Positions 7,778-15,758 of a stretch of 19,764 nt of DNA are shown here, one piece after another (positions within the stretch are counted from its first letter, which is position 1; each line of letters starts with the position of its first letter). The notes beneath the pieces are model-generated. The model searched no databases. It saw nothing but the letters and a program-made list of their open reading frames with translations, and had not been told where the DNA came from. This stretch comes from Acidobacteriota bacterium (lineage in GTDB: Bacteria; Acidobacteriota; Terriglobia; Terriglobales; Acidobacteriaceae). The DNA lies in NCBI GenBank assembly GCA_021780415.1, contig JAJXYW010000041.1, positions 1-19,764 of the forward strand, given 5' to 3'. A program made the translations under genes and the position numbers.

Positions 7778-8383
7778 ATGCCTGAATCCCCTCACATCGG
7801 CGTCCTCGCCCTGCAAGGCGCCTTCGACGTTCACGCCCGCCGCCTCGCCGACCTTGGCGCGACCACCACCCTCGTCCGCAAGCCCGCACAGCTCGACGCC
7901 CTCGACGCCCTGGTCATCCCCGGCGGCGAGTCCACCACCTTTCTCAAGCATCTCGAGCGCGCAGGCTTTTACGCCGCCCTCGGCGCCTTCGTCCACACCA
8001 AGCCCGTCTTCGGCACCTGCGCCGGCTGCATCCTCCTCGCCAAGGAAGTTACCAACCCGCCGCAAAAATCCTTCGGCGTCCTCGACATAGCGGTCGAACG
8101 CAACGCCTACGGCCGTCAGAACGAATCCGCCATTCTCACAGCCGACACAGCCCTTCCCGGCGGCCCGCTCGAGATGGTCTTCATCCGCGCCCCACGCATC
8201 ACGCGCGTAGGCCCCAGTGTAGAAGTCCTCGCCACCCGCGAAGCCACTGGCCACGGCGCGTCCTCTCCGACGCTCGTCCGCCAGGGCCGCCTGCTCGCCG
8301 CCACCTTCCACCCCGAACTCACCGCCGACACCCGCGTCCACCAACTCTTCCTCGACATCGTCCGCAATGCCACGCACCCATAG
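7778..8383 (+). CDS. pdxT: Pyridoxal 5'-phosphate synthase, glutaminase subunit
   Basis: The 201-residue class I glutamine amidotransferase hydrolyses glutamine and channels ammonia to PdxS. The N-terminal IGVLALQGAFDVH, the oxyanion-loop IPGGEST, the nucleophile Cys81 in FGTCAGCILL, and the His178/Glu180 pair in ATFHPEL give a complete Cys-His-Glu triad. The length is usual for the family. The start at 7778 has no good ribosome binding site, and the leader contains the repeat-like element at 7727-7756, so expression may depend on the upstream pdxS transcript. There is no other plausible start nearer the conserved N-terminus. Confidence 0.96.
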   Translation: MPESPHIGVLALQGAFDVHARRLADLGATTTLVRKPAQLDALDALVIPGGESTTFLKHLERAGFYAALGAFVHTKPVFGTCAGCILLAKEVTNPPQKSFGVLDIAVERNAYGRQNESAILTADTALPGGPLEMVFIRAPRITRVGPSVEVLATREATGHGASSPTLVRQGRLLAATFHPELTADTRVHQLFLDIVRNATHP

Positions 8384-8440
8384 CCAGCACCACCGTTGCA
8401 GCCAATCCACGCATCTAAAGTCTTCATCCTGTATCGAAAC

Positions 8441-8476
8441 GGTTAATTTGACCGTCCCCGGAATGTTCAATTAACC
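8441..8476. promoter_or_regulatory. 8-bp inverted repeat between pdxT and the oxidase gene
   Basis: GGTTAATT (8441-8448) and AATTAACC (8469-8476) are perfect inverted arms with a 20-base spacer. They are about 60 bases before the next start codon. A TTGACC at 8448-8453 could be a -35 box, but the -10 is unclear. An operator or a weak terminator is possible. Confidence 0.35.
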
Positions 8477-8536
8477 CACACAGCATCAAACCGGAGTAAA
8501 GTAAAAAAACATCAGTCCGTCAGGGTCTCCCGCGCC

Positions 8537-9301
8537 ATGCCGACCACCATCACACCCCCGGAGATTGATCGCCACCGCATAAGCGACGGCAACAACGGCC
8601 ATCGTCCACCGACCGACAAGCGCACCGGCGGCAACGGTGACGGCGATGGCGATAATTGGAGCAATCGACCACGCGGCCATCGTGGTCCCCGCGAACGTCT
8701 TTCCCAGGCCCGTATCGGCCTCATGTTCGGCCTCGGCGGTGACCTCATGTTCTTCATCGCCATGGTCAGCGTCTTCTTCGTCTCCAAGGCCAGCGGCCAC
8801 TTCGACGCCTACAGCCACTTCATCAACGAATGGCTTCCCACCTCTCTGCCCTCCATCATCTGGCTCAACACCGCCGCTCTCCTCCTCAGTTCCGTCACCG
8901 CTGAGATCGCGCGCCGTGCCATGTTCCGCGAAGTCGACGCCATGGACGAGTGGTTCGGTATTGGCCGCCCCATCTCCAAACGTGCCACCGTATGGCTTAC
9001 CCTCACGCTTCTATTCGGCATCATCTTCCTTGCCGGCCAATGGGTTGCCTGGGACCAGCTCGCTGCGCAGCATGTCTTCTTCCGGTCCAACCCCAGCAGC
9101 CACTTCTTCTACCTCATCACCGTCACACACGCCGTACATCTCTTCCTTGGCATCGTCGCGCTCATCGTGGCCCTGGCGTTACTCCAGTTCTCACGTTCGC
9201 TCATCACCCGTCAGGTCCTGGTCGACACCACCGTCTGGTACTGGCACGCCATGGGAGCCCTCTGGGTCTTCCTCTTCCTTCTCCTCGAATTCGGCCAGTA
9301 A
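8537..9301 (+). CDS. Cytochrome c oxidase subunit III-like protein
   Basis: The 254-residue protein belongs to heme-copper oxidase subunit III, which supports the catalytic subunits of the terminal oxidase in the inner membrane. Hydrophobic segments fall at about 60-82, 105-125, 151-172, 190-216 and 232-252, giving the five-helix form. HAVHLFLGI in the fourth and VWYWHAMGALWVFLFLLLEF in the last are family hallmarks. The first 58 residues are hydrophilic and rich in Gly, Asp, Asn and Arg, and are not part of the core domain. The start is supported only by a weak AGGG 11 bases upstream. No subunit I, II or IV gene is next to it, unlike the usual oxidase operon; a partial heme A synthase gene lies 8 kb upstream. 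Confidence 0.85.
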   Translation: MPTTITPPEIDRHRISDGNNGHRPPTDKRTGGNGDGDGDNWSNRPRGHRGPRERLSQARIGLMFGLGGDLMFFIAMVSVFFVSKASGHFDAYSHFINEWLPTSLPSIIWLNTAALLLSSVTAEIARRAMFREVDAMDEWFGIGRPISKRATVWLTLTLLFGIIFLAGQWVAWDQLAAQHVFFRSNPSSHFFYLITVTHAVHLFLGIVALIVALALLQFSRSLITRQVLVDTTVWYWHAMGALWVFLFLLLEFGQ

Positions 9302-9399
9302 CCAGCCACCAGCCAAACCTCGAACTCAACTCCGTCCCTCGCCCCAACCTGTTCCTGCACGCTATCTCACCGAACCGGTCTTACTTGCCCAACGTCCAA

Positions 9400-9429
9400 G
9401 TGACACTTCCAATTTTCCTGTCGTATGAT
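9400..9429 (+). promoter_or_regulatory. Candidate promoter of the molybdenum hydroxylase operon
   Basis: GTGACA (9400-9405) matches the -35 consensus in five of six positions, and TATGAT (9424-9429) matches -10 in five of six, with an 18-base spacer. Transcription would begin close to the hairpin at 9442-9460. Confidence 0.5.
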
Positions 9430-9441
9430 TCAACCTAACGA

Positions 9442-9460
9442 GCCGTGGTAAGACCACGGC
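9442..9460 (+). promoter_or_regulatory. Perfect 8-bp hairpin/palindrome in the operon leader
   Basis: GCCGTGGT (9442-9449), loop AAG, ACCACGGC (9453-9460). It lies about 12 bases downstream of the predicted -10 and 41 bases before the first ATG. It could be a repressor operator or an RNA stem at the transcript 5' end. No T run follows, so it is not a typical terminator. Confidence 0.5.
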
Positions 9461-9501
9461 AAACCCAGACCGACCGCTTCGCCTGATCGAGAGGAGTCAC
9501 C

Positions 9502-9969
9502 ATGCCCCCCCAGAAGTTGACGATTAACAATACGGTTCACACCGTCGACGCAGATCCCGACACTCCACTGCTGTGGATTCTCCGCGACATCCTCGACCTC
9601 AAAGGCACCAAGTATGGTTGCGGCGTCGGCTACTGCGGAGCCTGCACCATTCTCATCGCCGGCGAGCCCGCCCGAGCCTGCCAGACCCTTCTATCCGATG
9701 TCGGTACCGACCCTGTCACCACCATCGAAGGTCTCTCCACCGACGGCACGCACCCTGTGCAGGTTGCATGGCAGGAGGTAGACGTCCCGCAGTGCGGCTA
9801 CTGCCAGGCTGGCCAGATCATGGCCGCCACCGCTCTACTCGCTTCCAACCCCCATCCCACCGACGCCGACATCGACGCCCACATGAGCTCCAACATCTGC
9901 CGCTGCGGAACCTACACCCGCATCCGCGAAGCCATCCACCACGCAGCCGCATCCACTTCAACCAAGTAA
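9502..9969 (+). CDS. [2Fe-2S] subunit of a xanthine dehydrogenase-family hydroxylase
   Basis: The 155-residue protein carries electrons from the molybdenum site of its partner. All eight cluster ligands are present: Cys40, Cys45, Cys48 and Cys60 for the plant-ferredoxin-like cluster, and Cys98, Cys101, Cys133 and Cys135 for the second cluster (CGYC and CRC). It resembles the small subunit of isoquinoline 1-oxidoreductase and periplasmic aldehyde oxidoreductases. It has no signal peptide of its own and would be exported bound to the Tat-targeted large subunit. GAGAGGAG stands a few bases before the ATG, confirming the start. The next gene begins 14 bases after its stop, with its own strong ribosome binding site. 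Confidence 0.93.
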   Translation: MPPQKLTINNTVHTVDADPDTPLLWILRDILDLKGTKYGCGVGYCGACTILIAGEPARACQTLLSDVGTDPVTTIEGLSTDGTHPVQVAWQEVDVPQCGYCQAGQIMAATALLASNPHPTDADIDAHMSSNICRCGTYTRIREAIHHAAASTSTK

Positions 9970-9983
9970 AGGAGGTTACGCCC

Positions 9984-12161
9984 GTGTCCCTCAATCGCCG
10001 CACCTTTCTGCAGATGAGCGCCCTCCTCTCCGGTGGCCTCGCTCTCAATCTCTACGACCTCCCCGTCGCCGTCGCGCAGTCCGGCCGTCCCGCGCCGCCC
10101 GATATCTCTCCGCGCGCTTTCGTCCACATCGCCAGCGACGGCACCATCACCATCATGGCCAAGAATCCGGAGATCGGTCAGGGCGTCAAGACGATGCTCC
10201 CCATGATCATCGCTGACGAACTCGATGTCGCCTGGAGCACAGTGCACGTCCAGCAGGCCGAGCTCGACGAATCCCTCTACGGCGCCCAGTTCGCCGGCGG
10301 CAGCATGGCCACGCCGCTCAACTGGGATCCGCTCCGCCGCGTCGGCGCAGCCTGCCGCCAGGTACTCATCACCGCCGCAGCGAAGCGCTGGAACGTCCCG
10401 GAGTCCGAGTGCACCACCTCACTCAACAAGGTCCTACACGGCACCTCCAAACGTTCGCTCTCCTACGGCGAACTAGCCGCCGACGCAGCCAAACTCACTC
10501 CGCCCCCGCTAGCCTCGGTCAAGCTGAAGGATCCCAAGGACTACCACATCATCGGCAAGTCCCATACCGGCGTCGACACCCGCAGCATCAGCACCGGCAA
10601 GCCACTCTTCGGCATCGACTTCACGACCCCTGGAATGTTGCAGGCAGTCATACAGAAGTGCCCCGTCTTCGGTGGTAAGGTCAAGAGCTTCAACCAGGCG
10701 GAGATCGAAAAGCTCCCCGGCGTCCGTCACGTTCTCGTCCTCGCTGGCTCTCTCAGCACCGACCCTGTAGTCTCTTCCGACCCCGGCATGGAGCCCGGCA
10801 TCGCCATCGTCGCCGACACCTGGTGGCAGGCCCAGTCCGCCCGCTCCAAACTGAAAGTCGACTGGGACTTCGGACCCGGCGTCACCCAAAGCTCCGAAGC
10901 CATCGCCAAGCGTGCCGCCGAACTCTTCCAGGCCCCACCCGCCAACACCATCCATGCCACCGGCAATGTAGATGCAGCACTCCACAGCGCTGCCAAGACC
11001 GTCGAAGCCACCTACACCTACCCCTTCATCGCTCACGCCACCCTTGAGCCGATGGACACCACTGCCTCCTGGAAGGATGGCAAGATCGAGATCTGGACCA
11101 CCAGCCAGGCCCCCGGCAACGGTCGCAAGATGGTCGCCAAGGAACTCAACATCTCCCCCGACGACATCACCATTCACCTCACCCGAACCGGCGGAGGTTT
11201 TGGACGTCGCCTCGCCAACGAGTACATGGTCGAAGCAGCCTACCTCACCAAACAGGTCGGAGCTCCGGTCAAGATCCTCTGGTCGCGCGAGGACGACTTC
11301 ACTCACGACGACTATCGCCCCGGCGGCTTCCATGCCTTCAAGGCCGGCCTCGACGCTCACGGCAAACTCACCGCATGGCGTCAGCACTTCATCACCTATG
11401 GCGTCGATGCCCACTACGCCAGTGGCGCCGGCATGGGCGGCAACGAGTTCCCCTCCGGCCGCATCGCGGACTACGGCCTCTACTCCACGGCCATGCCTCT
11501 CTACCTGCGCACCGGTCCGCTCCGCGCTCCCGGCAGCAACACCCTCGCCTTCGTCGGCCAGTCCTTCCTCGACGAAGTCGCCCACGCCGCCGGCCGCGAT
11601 CCCGTCGAGTTCCAACTCGAACTCCTGCGCTCCACCGACGGCAAGCCCAACCGCCTCCACGATGTCCTCGCCAAAGTAGCCGAGCGCTCCAACTGGGCCA
11701 AACGCTCGACCACACCCGGCCGCGGCATGGGCATCGCCTGCTACGCCTCGCATCTTGGCTTCTTCGCCGAGGTCGCCGACGTAACTGTCGATGCAAAAAA
11801 CCAGATCAAGGTCAACCACGTCTGGGTTGTCGGCGACATCGGCCGTCAGGTCATCAACCCCGCCGCCGCCGACAACATGGTCTACGGTTCTATCGTCGAT
11901 GGCCTCAGCCAGATGGCTCAGGAGATCACTCTTGACCAGGGCCGCGTCCAGCAGACCAACTTCCCCGATCACCCCGTCCTGCACATGCGCCAGACCCCGG
12001 TCATCGACTCCTACTTCCTCATCACCGACAACCCGCCCACCGGCCTCGGCGAACCCGCCCTTCCGCCCATCCTCCCCGCCGTAGCCAACGCCGTCTTCGC
12101 TGCTACAGGAAAGCGCATCCGCACCCTGCCCCTGGCCCGCAGCGGTTTCAGCTTCGCCTAA
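9984..12161 (+). CDS. Molybdopterin-binding subunit of a xanthine dehydrogenase-family hydroxylase
   Basis: The 725-residue subunit binds molybdenum cofactor and would oxidise an aldehyde or hydroxylate an N-heterocycle. It is the single-polypeptide IorB/aldehyde oxidoreductase type. The N-terminus NRRTFLQ (Arg5-Arg6), followed by a hydrophobic stretch and AVAQ, is a Tat signal, so it is periplasmic. GGGFGRR and the C-terminal GLGEP motif with Glu690, equivalent to the catalytic glutamate of xanthine oxidase, are present. I chose GTG at 9984 because AAAGGAGGT lies eight bases before it and the Tat signal follows directly. The frame is open upstream, but that part overlaps the iron-sulfur gene and is not coding. 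There is no cytochrome acceptor gene nearby, and the substrate cannot be read from sequence. Confidence 0.92.
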   Translation: MSLNRRTFLQMSALLSGGLALNLYDLPVAVAQSGRPAPPDISPRAFVHIASDGTITIMAKNPEIGQGVKTMLPMIIADELDVAWSTVHVQQAELDESLYGAQFAGGSMATPLNWDPLRRVGAACRQVLITAAAKRWNVPESECTTSLNKVLHGTSKRSLSYGELAADAAKLTPPPLASVKLKDPKDYHIIGKSHTGVDTRSISTGKPLFGIDFTTPGMLQAVIQKCPVFGGKVKSFNQAEIEKLPGVRHVLVLAGSLSTDPVVSSDPGMEPGIAIVADTWWQAQSARSKLKVDWDFGPGVTQSSEAIAKRAAELFQAPPANTIHATGNVDAALHSAAKTVEATYTYPFIAHATLEPMDTTASWKDGKIEIWTTSQAPGNGRKMVAKELNISPDDITIHLTRTGGGFGRRLANEYMVEAAYLTKQVGAPVKILWSREDDFTHDDYRPGGFHAFKAGLDAHGKLTAWRQHFITYGVDAHYASGAGMGGNEFPSGRIADYGLYSTAMPLYLRTGPLRAPGSNTLAFVGQSFLDEVAHAAGRDPVEFQLELLRSTDGKPNRLHDVLAKVAERSNWAKRSTTPGRGMGIACYASHLGFFAEVADVTVDAKNQIKVNHVWVVGDIGRQVINPAAADNMVYGSIVDGLSQMAQEITLDQGRVQQTNFPDHPVLHMRQTPVIDSYFLITDNPPTGLGEPALPPILPAVANAVFAATGKRIRTLPLARSGFSFA

Positions 12162-12181
12162 AACCGTCGGCGCTCAACACG

Positions 12182-12211
12182 CAGCCGCTCCGCTTTCAAA
12201 CGGAGCGGCTG
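12182..12211. terminator. Hairpin between convergent operons
   Basis: CAGCCGCTCCG (12182-12192) and CGGAGCGGCTG (12201-12211) form a perfect 11-bp stem with an 8-base loop. It sits between two convergent genes, so it may stop transcription from both sides. No clear T tract follows on either strand. Confidence 0.6.
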
Positions 12212-12249
12212 AGTTCATAGCGGACGCCACCCCCTGAGCGACTACTCCT

Positions 12250-13341
12250 CTACGGCTTCAACACAATCTTCATCGAATCCGCCTTGGGGTGCGACGCCAG
12301 CTCAATCGCCGCCGCAGCATCTTCCAACGAAAATCGATGCGAGATCAGCTTCGTCAGATCCAGCTTCCCTGACCTGTATCCCTCGAATACCAGGTCAATC
12401 CCCTCCTGCTGAATCGCCACCGAAGCCGAGTACGATCCCATCAGCGTCTTCTCATCCATGCACACTGCCGCCGGATCGAACGGTGCGCTTCCGTGCTGCG
12501 TGCTCGCAAACAGCATCACGCGCCCGCCCGGCCTTATCGCCTGCATCGCGGTCGCAATTAACGCGTCCGCCCCAACTGCGACCAGGGCCACATCCGCACC
12601 CCGCCCTTCAGTCATCGCCTTGCAAGCCGCCACCACATCGTCCCGCGCATCCAACGGATGCTCCAACCCATACTGTGCCGCAATCGCGTGGCGCTCCGCA
12701 TACATATCCGACGTCAGAACGGTCGCACCCGTCTGCCTCGCCAGCGCCGCCAGCAGAATCCCGATGCTCCCCTGTCCCATCACCAGCACTGTATCGTCCG
12801 GCTCCAGCGCCAGCAGCCGAATCGCCTTGAAGCAGGTATTCACCGGCTCAATAAACGCCGCCTGCTCAAACGGAATATCGTCCGGCACATGAATCAATCC
12901 CGCCGGCGTCACACCATCGCCCACAATCCAATCCATCACGCGAATGTACTCGGCAAAACCACCGCCCGCAGCCTCGCCCAACCCCGCCGTCGTGCCGACC
13001 TTCTTATATGTCTCGCACTGCGCAAACGTCTTCTTCCGGCAATAGAAGCAATGCCCGCAAGGAATATGATGGAACGCCATCACGCGGTCCCCGACGCCAA
13101 ATCCTCGCACGCCGTCTCCCACTGCAGCAATCGTCCCGGCCATCTCATGCCCGAACACCCGCGGCGCAGCATGTGACCCCGTATGAATCTTCTTCAGGTC
13201 CGTCCCGCAGATCCCGCACGTCTCGATCCGGACCAGCACCTCACCCGGTCCGATCTCCGGAACCGCAATCGTCTCCGTGCGAACATCATCAATGTCTCTA
13301 TAAACCGCAGCCTGCATCGTACTCGGAAGTCCTTTAGCCAT
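12250..13341 (-). CDS. Zinc-dependent alcohol/polyol dehydrogenase (MDR superfamily)
   Basis: This 363-residue oxidoreductase resembles sorbitol and threonine dehydrogenases. Catalytic zinc ligands are Cys45 in CGICGTD, His65-Glu66 in GHE, and probably Glu165 in FIEPVN. Cys95, Cys98, Cys101 and Cys109 form the structural zinc site. The Rossmann motif GQGSIG spans 189-194, and Asp212 at the end of the next strand suggests NAD rather than NADP. Two starts are possible: ATG at 13341, with AAAGG very close to it, or ATG at 13317, after AAAGGA; the first is reported. It lies 12 bases after the stop of the phosphorylase-like gene and is probably cotranscribed with it. The substrate is unknown. Confidence 0.88.
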   Translation of the reverse strand: MAKGLPSTMQAAVYRDIDDVRTETIAVPEIGPGEVLVRIETCGICGTDLKKIHTGSHAAPRVFGHEMAGTIAAVGDGVRGFGVGDRVMAFHHIPCGHCFYCRKKTFAQCETYKKVGTTAGLGEAAGGGFAEYIRVMDWIVGDGVTPAGLIHVPDDIPFEQAAFIEPVNTCFKAIRLLALEPDDTVLVMGQGSIGILLAALARQTGATVLTSDMYAERHAIAAQYGLEHPLDARDDVVAACKAMTEGRGADVALVAVGADALIATAMQAIRPGGRVMLFASTQHGSAPFDPAAVCMDEKTLMGSYSASVAIQQEGIDLVFEGYRSGKLDLTKLISHRFSLEDAAAAIELASHPKADSMKIVLKP

Positions 13342-13353
13342 AACCTTTCTAGA

Positions 13354-14040
13354 CTAAACCCACCTACCCTCAGCGATCACATCCTGCAGCGCCACCTCCA
13401 GCCCCGCCAACGCCTTCGCGCTCCCGCGGCCCAACTTCACAGCCTTTCCCCACTCCCACGGCCGCAACGCGGTATACAGCGCAAACGCCCCGGTCCGAAA
13501 CGACCCCTGCTCACCTGCAAACTTCGCCAACGCACTCAACTCAAAATCATGCGCATCCGACACCCCCTTGATCGCGCGAAACCCCAATCCATGCGCCCTC
13601 GCCAGCCGAGCCACGCTCGCCGCCTCCATATCCACGATTGCCGCTCCATAAATATTCACCAGCCGAGCCTTCTCGCTCACACTAGCAATCGTCCCTGCAC
13701 TCGCCAGTGTCACATCGGTCGCCACAGCCGTCACAAATCGCTCCCCAGTCGATGCATCGATCACCACGCCCGCCTCCATTACCGCCCCTGCAACCACCCC
13801 GGCTTCGCACCCACCCGCCAACCCCGTCGAAATCAGCATCCCCACACCCCCTTCCGCCAGCGCAGCCTCCACCGCAACCGCCGCACGTGCCGCGCCCATC
13901 CCCGCCGCTACCACCACCGCACCCTCCATCCGATACAGCCAGACCCCACGCTCCAGCATCCGTGCATCAGGCTTTATCCCCCGCACCAGCGCGGCGATCT
14001 CACGAGGCAGTGCTGCGACAATGGCGATCTTCTCGGTCAT
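13354..14040 (-). CDS. Nucleoside phosphorylase / MTA-SAH nucleosidase family protein
   Basis: The 228-residue protein has the PNP/UDP fold. It would split a nucleoside such as methylthioadenosine or S-adenosylhomocysteine. Visible landmarks are KIAIVAALPREI with Glu14, AGMGAARA, STGLAGG, VDMEAASVA with Glu139, and GVSDAHD with Asp162, the place of the catalytic aspartate. A related possibility is the hopanoid-associated phosphorylase HpnG, which I cannot exclude; no hopanoid gene is nearby. Start choice: ATG at 14040, preceded by GGGGTG eight bases away, is preferred over the GTG at 14049, which lacks a ribosome binding site. It is the first gene of a two-gene minus-strand operon. Confidence 0.75.
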   Translation of the reverse strand: MTEKIAIVAALPREIAALVRGIKPDARMLERGVWLYRMEGAVVVAAGMGAARAAVAVEAALAEGGVGMLISTGLAGGCEAGVVAGAVMEAGVVIDASTGERFVTAVATDVTLASAGTIASVSEKARLVNIYGAAIVDMEAASVARLARAHGLGFRAIKGVSDAHDFELSALAKFAGEQGSFRTGAFALYTALRPWEWGKAVKLGRGSAKALAGLEVALQDVIAEGRWV

Positions 14041-14100
14041 TCGTTTCACCCCATCATACGAGCCCGTGAGCCAGCATCTCCCGCAAGCGTTTTCCGCAGG

Positions 14101-14153
14101 TTGACAGCCGCGCTTCAGAAGTGGATATTAGGCCTTGCACAATCGTTTGCGCA
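14101..14153 (+). promoter_or_regulatory. Candidate promoter with LacI-type operator before the glycosidase operon
   Basis: TTGACA (14101-14106) is a perfect -35; GATATT (14124-14129) at 17 bases or TATTAG (14126-14131) at 19 bases may be the -10. Over the expected transcript start lies an 18-bp pseudo-palindrome (14136-14153): TGCACAAT, central CG, TTTGCGCA, with six of eight arm positions symmetric. The AAnCGnTT core and central CG are like operators of LacI/GalR-family sugar repressors. No repressor gene is in the window. Confidence 0.5.
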
Positions 14154-14225
14154 TAACCGCCGTTCAATCGTCGATACGCCATCGCCTCCACGGCTGCTGT
14201 CCCGAATCTCAGGAGTCCGCCTTCC

Positions 14226-15758
14226 ATGCACCGTCTGCTTCGACACGCTGTCTCAACGCTCCTGTTCGCCTGGCCTCTCTCTTCGGGCCTCCACGCCCAG
14301 GATCCTCAGCCCGCCAGCCCAGCACTCGCCAGCACCGAGCGTGTCACCATCGACGCCCATGCATCCACCACACCCTTCCCACACTTCTGGGAGCAGATCT
14401 TCGGCTCCGGCCACGCCATCCTCTCTCTCCGCGACGCCTACCGCCAGGACATTCGTTCCGTTCACCACGTCGCTGACTTTCGCTACGTCCGCTTCCACGG
14501 CATCCTCGACGACGAAGTCGGTGTCTACAAGGAAGACCAGCACGGCAACCCCGTCTACAACTTCTCGTACGTCGACCAGATCTACGATGGCCTCCTCGCC
14601 AACGGCGTTCGCCCCGTCGTAGAAATCAGCTTCATGCCCAAAAAGCTCGCCGCCAATCCCGACGACCTCCACACCTTCTGGTATAAGCCCAACGTCTCTC
14701 CTCCGAAGAGCATGGAGCGCTGGGACGACCTCATGACCCACTTCGCCCAGCACCTCATCGACCGCTATGGCATCGACGAAGTCTCCCAGTGGTACTTCGA
14801 AGTATGGAACGAACCCAACATCGACTTCTGGGGCGGCGTTCCACGTCTCCAGTCCTATCTCGCGCTCTACGACCACACCGCCCGCGACCTCAAGCGCGTC
14901 AGCCCCCGTCTGCGCATCGGCGGTCCCGCCACGGCCGCGGCTTCCTGGATCCCGGAGTTCCTCGCCCACACCGCTGCCAACCACGTCCCCGTAGACTTCG
15001 TCTCCTCCCACGGCTACGCCGACGACACCGTCGAAAACCTCTTCCACACCGACGAAGTCATCCCGCAGGACGACCGCGTCTGCCGCGCCATTCTCAAAGT
15101 CCGCGGCCAGATCGACGCCTCTCCCACGCCTCACATTCCACTCCTATGGACCGAGTGGAATGTCATCGGTGCAGACAACGCACGTGACACCACCTACGTC
15201 GGTCCCGCACTCGCCAACACCGTCCGCGAGTGCGACGGCAACGTCACCCAGATGTCCTTCTGGACCTTCGACGATGTCTTCGAAGAAGGCGGCCCGGAGC
15301 CCAAGCCCTTCATTGGCGCCTTCGGCCTCATCGCCAAGGGCGGCATCTACAAGCCCAGCTACTACGCCTTCGGACTGCTCCACCAGCTCGGTGATCGCCG
15401 CATTGCCAACGCCTCAAAAAATCTCATCGTCACCAGGACCGCAGACGGCGGCCTGGCCATCGCCGCGTGGAACCTCGTCGATCCCGGCCAGCACGGCGGG
15501 CCGCAGACCCTCGATCTCACCCTCCACGGTGTCCCCGCCAACGCCCGCGTCACCCTCCAGCGCGTCGACGACGACCACGGCAACGTCCTTCCGAAGTATG
15601 CTGCAATGGGAAGCCCCGTGGATCCCACTCCCGCTCAGGTCGTCCAACTCAACCGCGAGACAGCTCTGGAAACTCCAGCCCAGACCCAGCTACATGACGG
15701 AAGGCTCACCCTGGAGTTGAGCCCCAACGCTCTTCTTCTCATCAAGGTCCAGCCATGA
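14226..15758 (+). CDS. Exported GH39-like glycosidase, copy 1
   Basis: The 510-residue protein has a signal peptide (residues 1 to about 25, ending GLHAQ) and a (beta/alpha)8 glycosidase domain of the GH39 type, a family that includes beta-xylosidases. The predicted acid/base is Glu196 in EVWNEPN and the nucleophile is Glu310 in LLWTEWN. RFHGILDDEVG, FMPKKL and the aromatic FWTFDDVFEE segment are family features; the C-terminal part is a beta-rich domain. AGGAG lies ten bases before the ATG. It is the first gene of the operon and shares much sequence with the next one, suggesting tandem duplication. The sugar attacked is not predictable: known GH39 enzymes act on xylosides, iduronides and others. 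Confidence 0.82.
   Translation: MHRLLRHAVSTLLFAWPLSSGLHAQDPQPASPALASTERVTIDAHASTTPFPHFWEQIFGSGHAILSLRDAYRQDIRSVHHVADFRYVRFHGILDDEVGVYKEDQHGNPVYNFSYVDQIYDGLLANGVRPVVEISFMPKKLAANPDDLHTFWYKPNVSPPKSMERWDDLMTHFAQHLIDRYGIDEVSQWYFEVWNEPNIDFWGGVPRLQSYLALYDHTARDLKRVSPRLRIGGPATAAASWIPEFLAHTAANHVPVDFVSSHGYADDTVENLFHTDEVIPQDDRVCRAILKVRGQIDASPTPHIPLLWTEWNVIGADNARDTTYVGPALANTVRECDGNVTQMSFWTFDDVFEEGGPEPKPFIGAFGLIAKGGIYKPSYYAFGLLHQLGDRRIANASKNLIVTRTADGGLAIAAWNLVDPGQHGGPQTLDLTLHGVPANARVTLQRVDDDHGNVLPKYAAMGSPVDPTPAQVVQLNRETALETPAQTQLHDGRLTLELSPNALLLIKVQP

Noticed and set aside
9573..9983. Upstream in-frame extension of the molybdopterin subunit
   Set aside because: It overlaps the iron-sulfur gene in another frame and has an Arg/His-rich composition. 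The strong ribosome binding site and Tat signal place the start at 9984.
13183..14622. Plus-strand open frame of 479 codons across the alcohol dehydrogenase and phosphorylase genes
   Set aside because: It runs antisense to two convincing genes and into the GH39 gene, and is Arg/Pro/His-rich without any recognisable motif.
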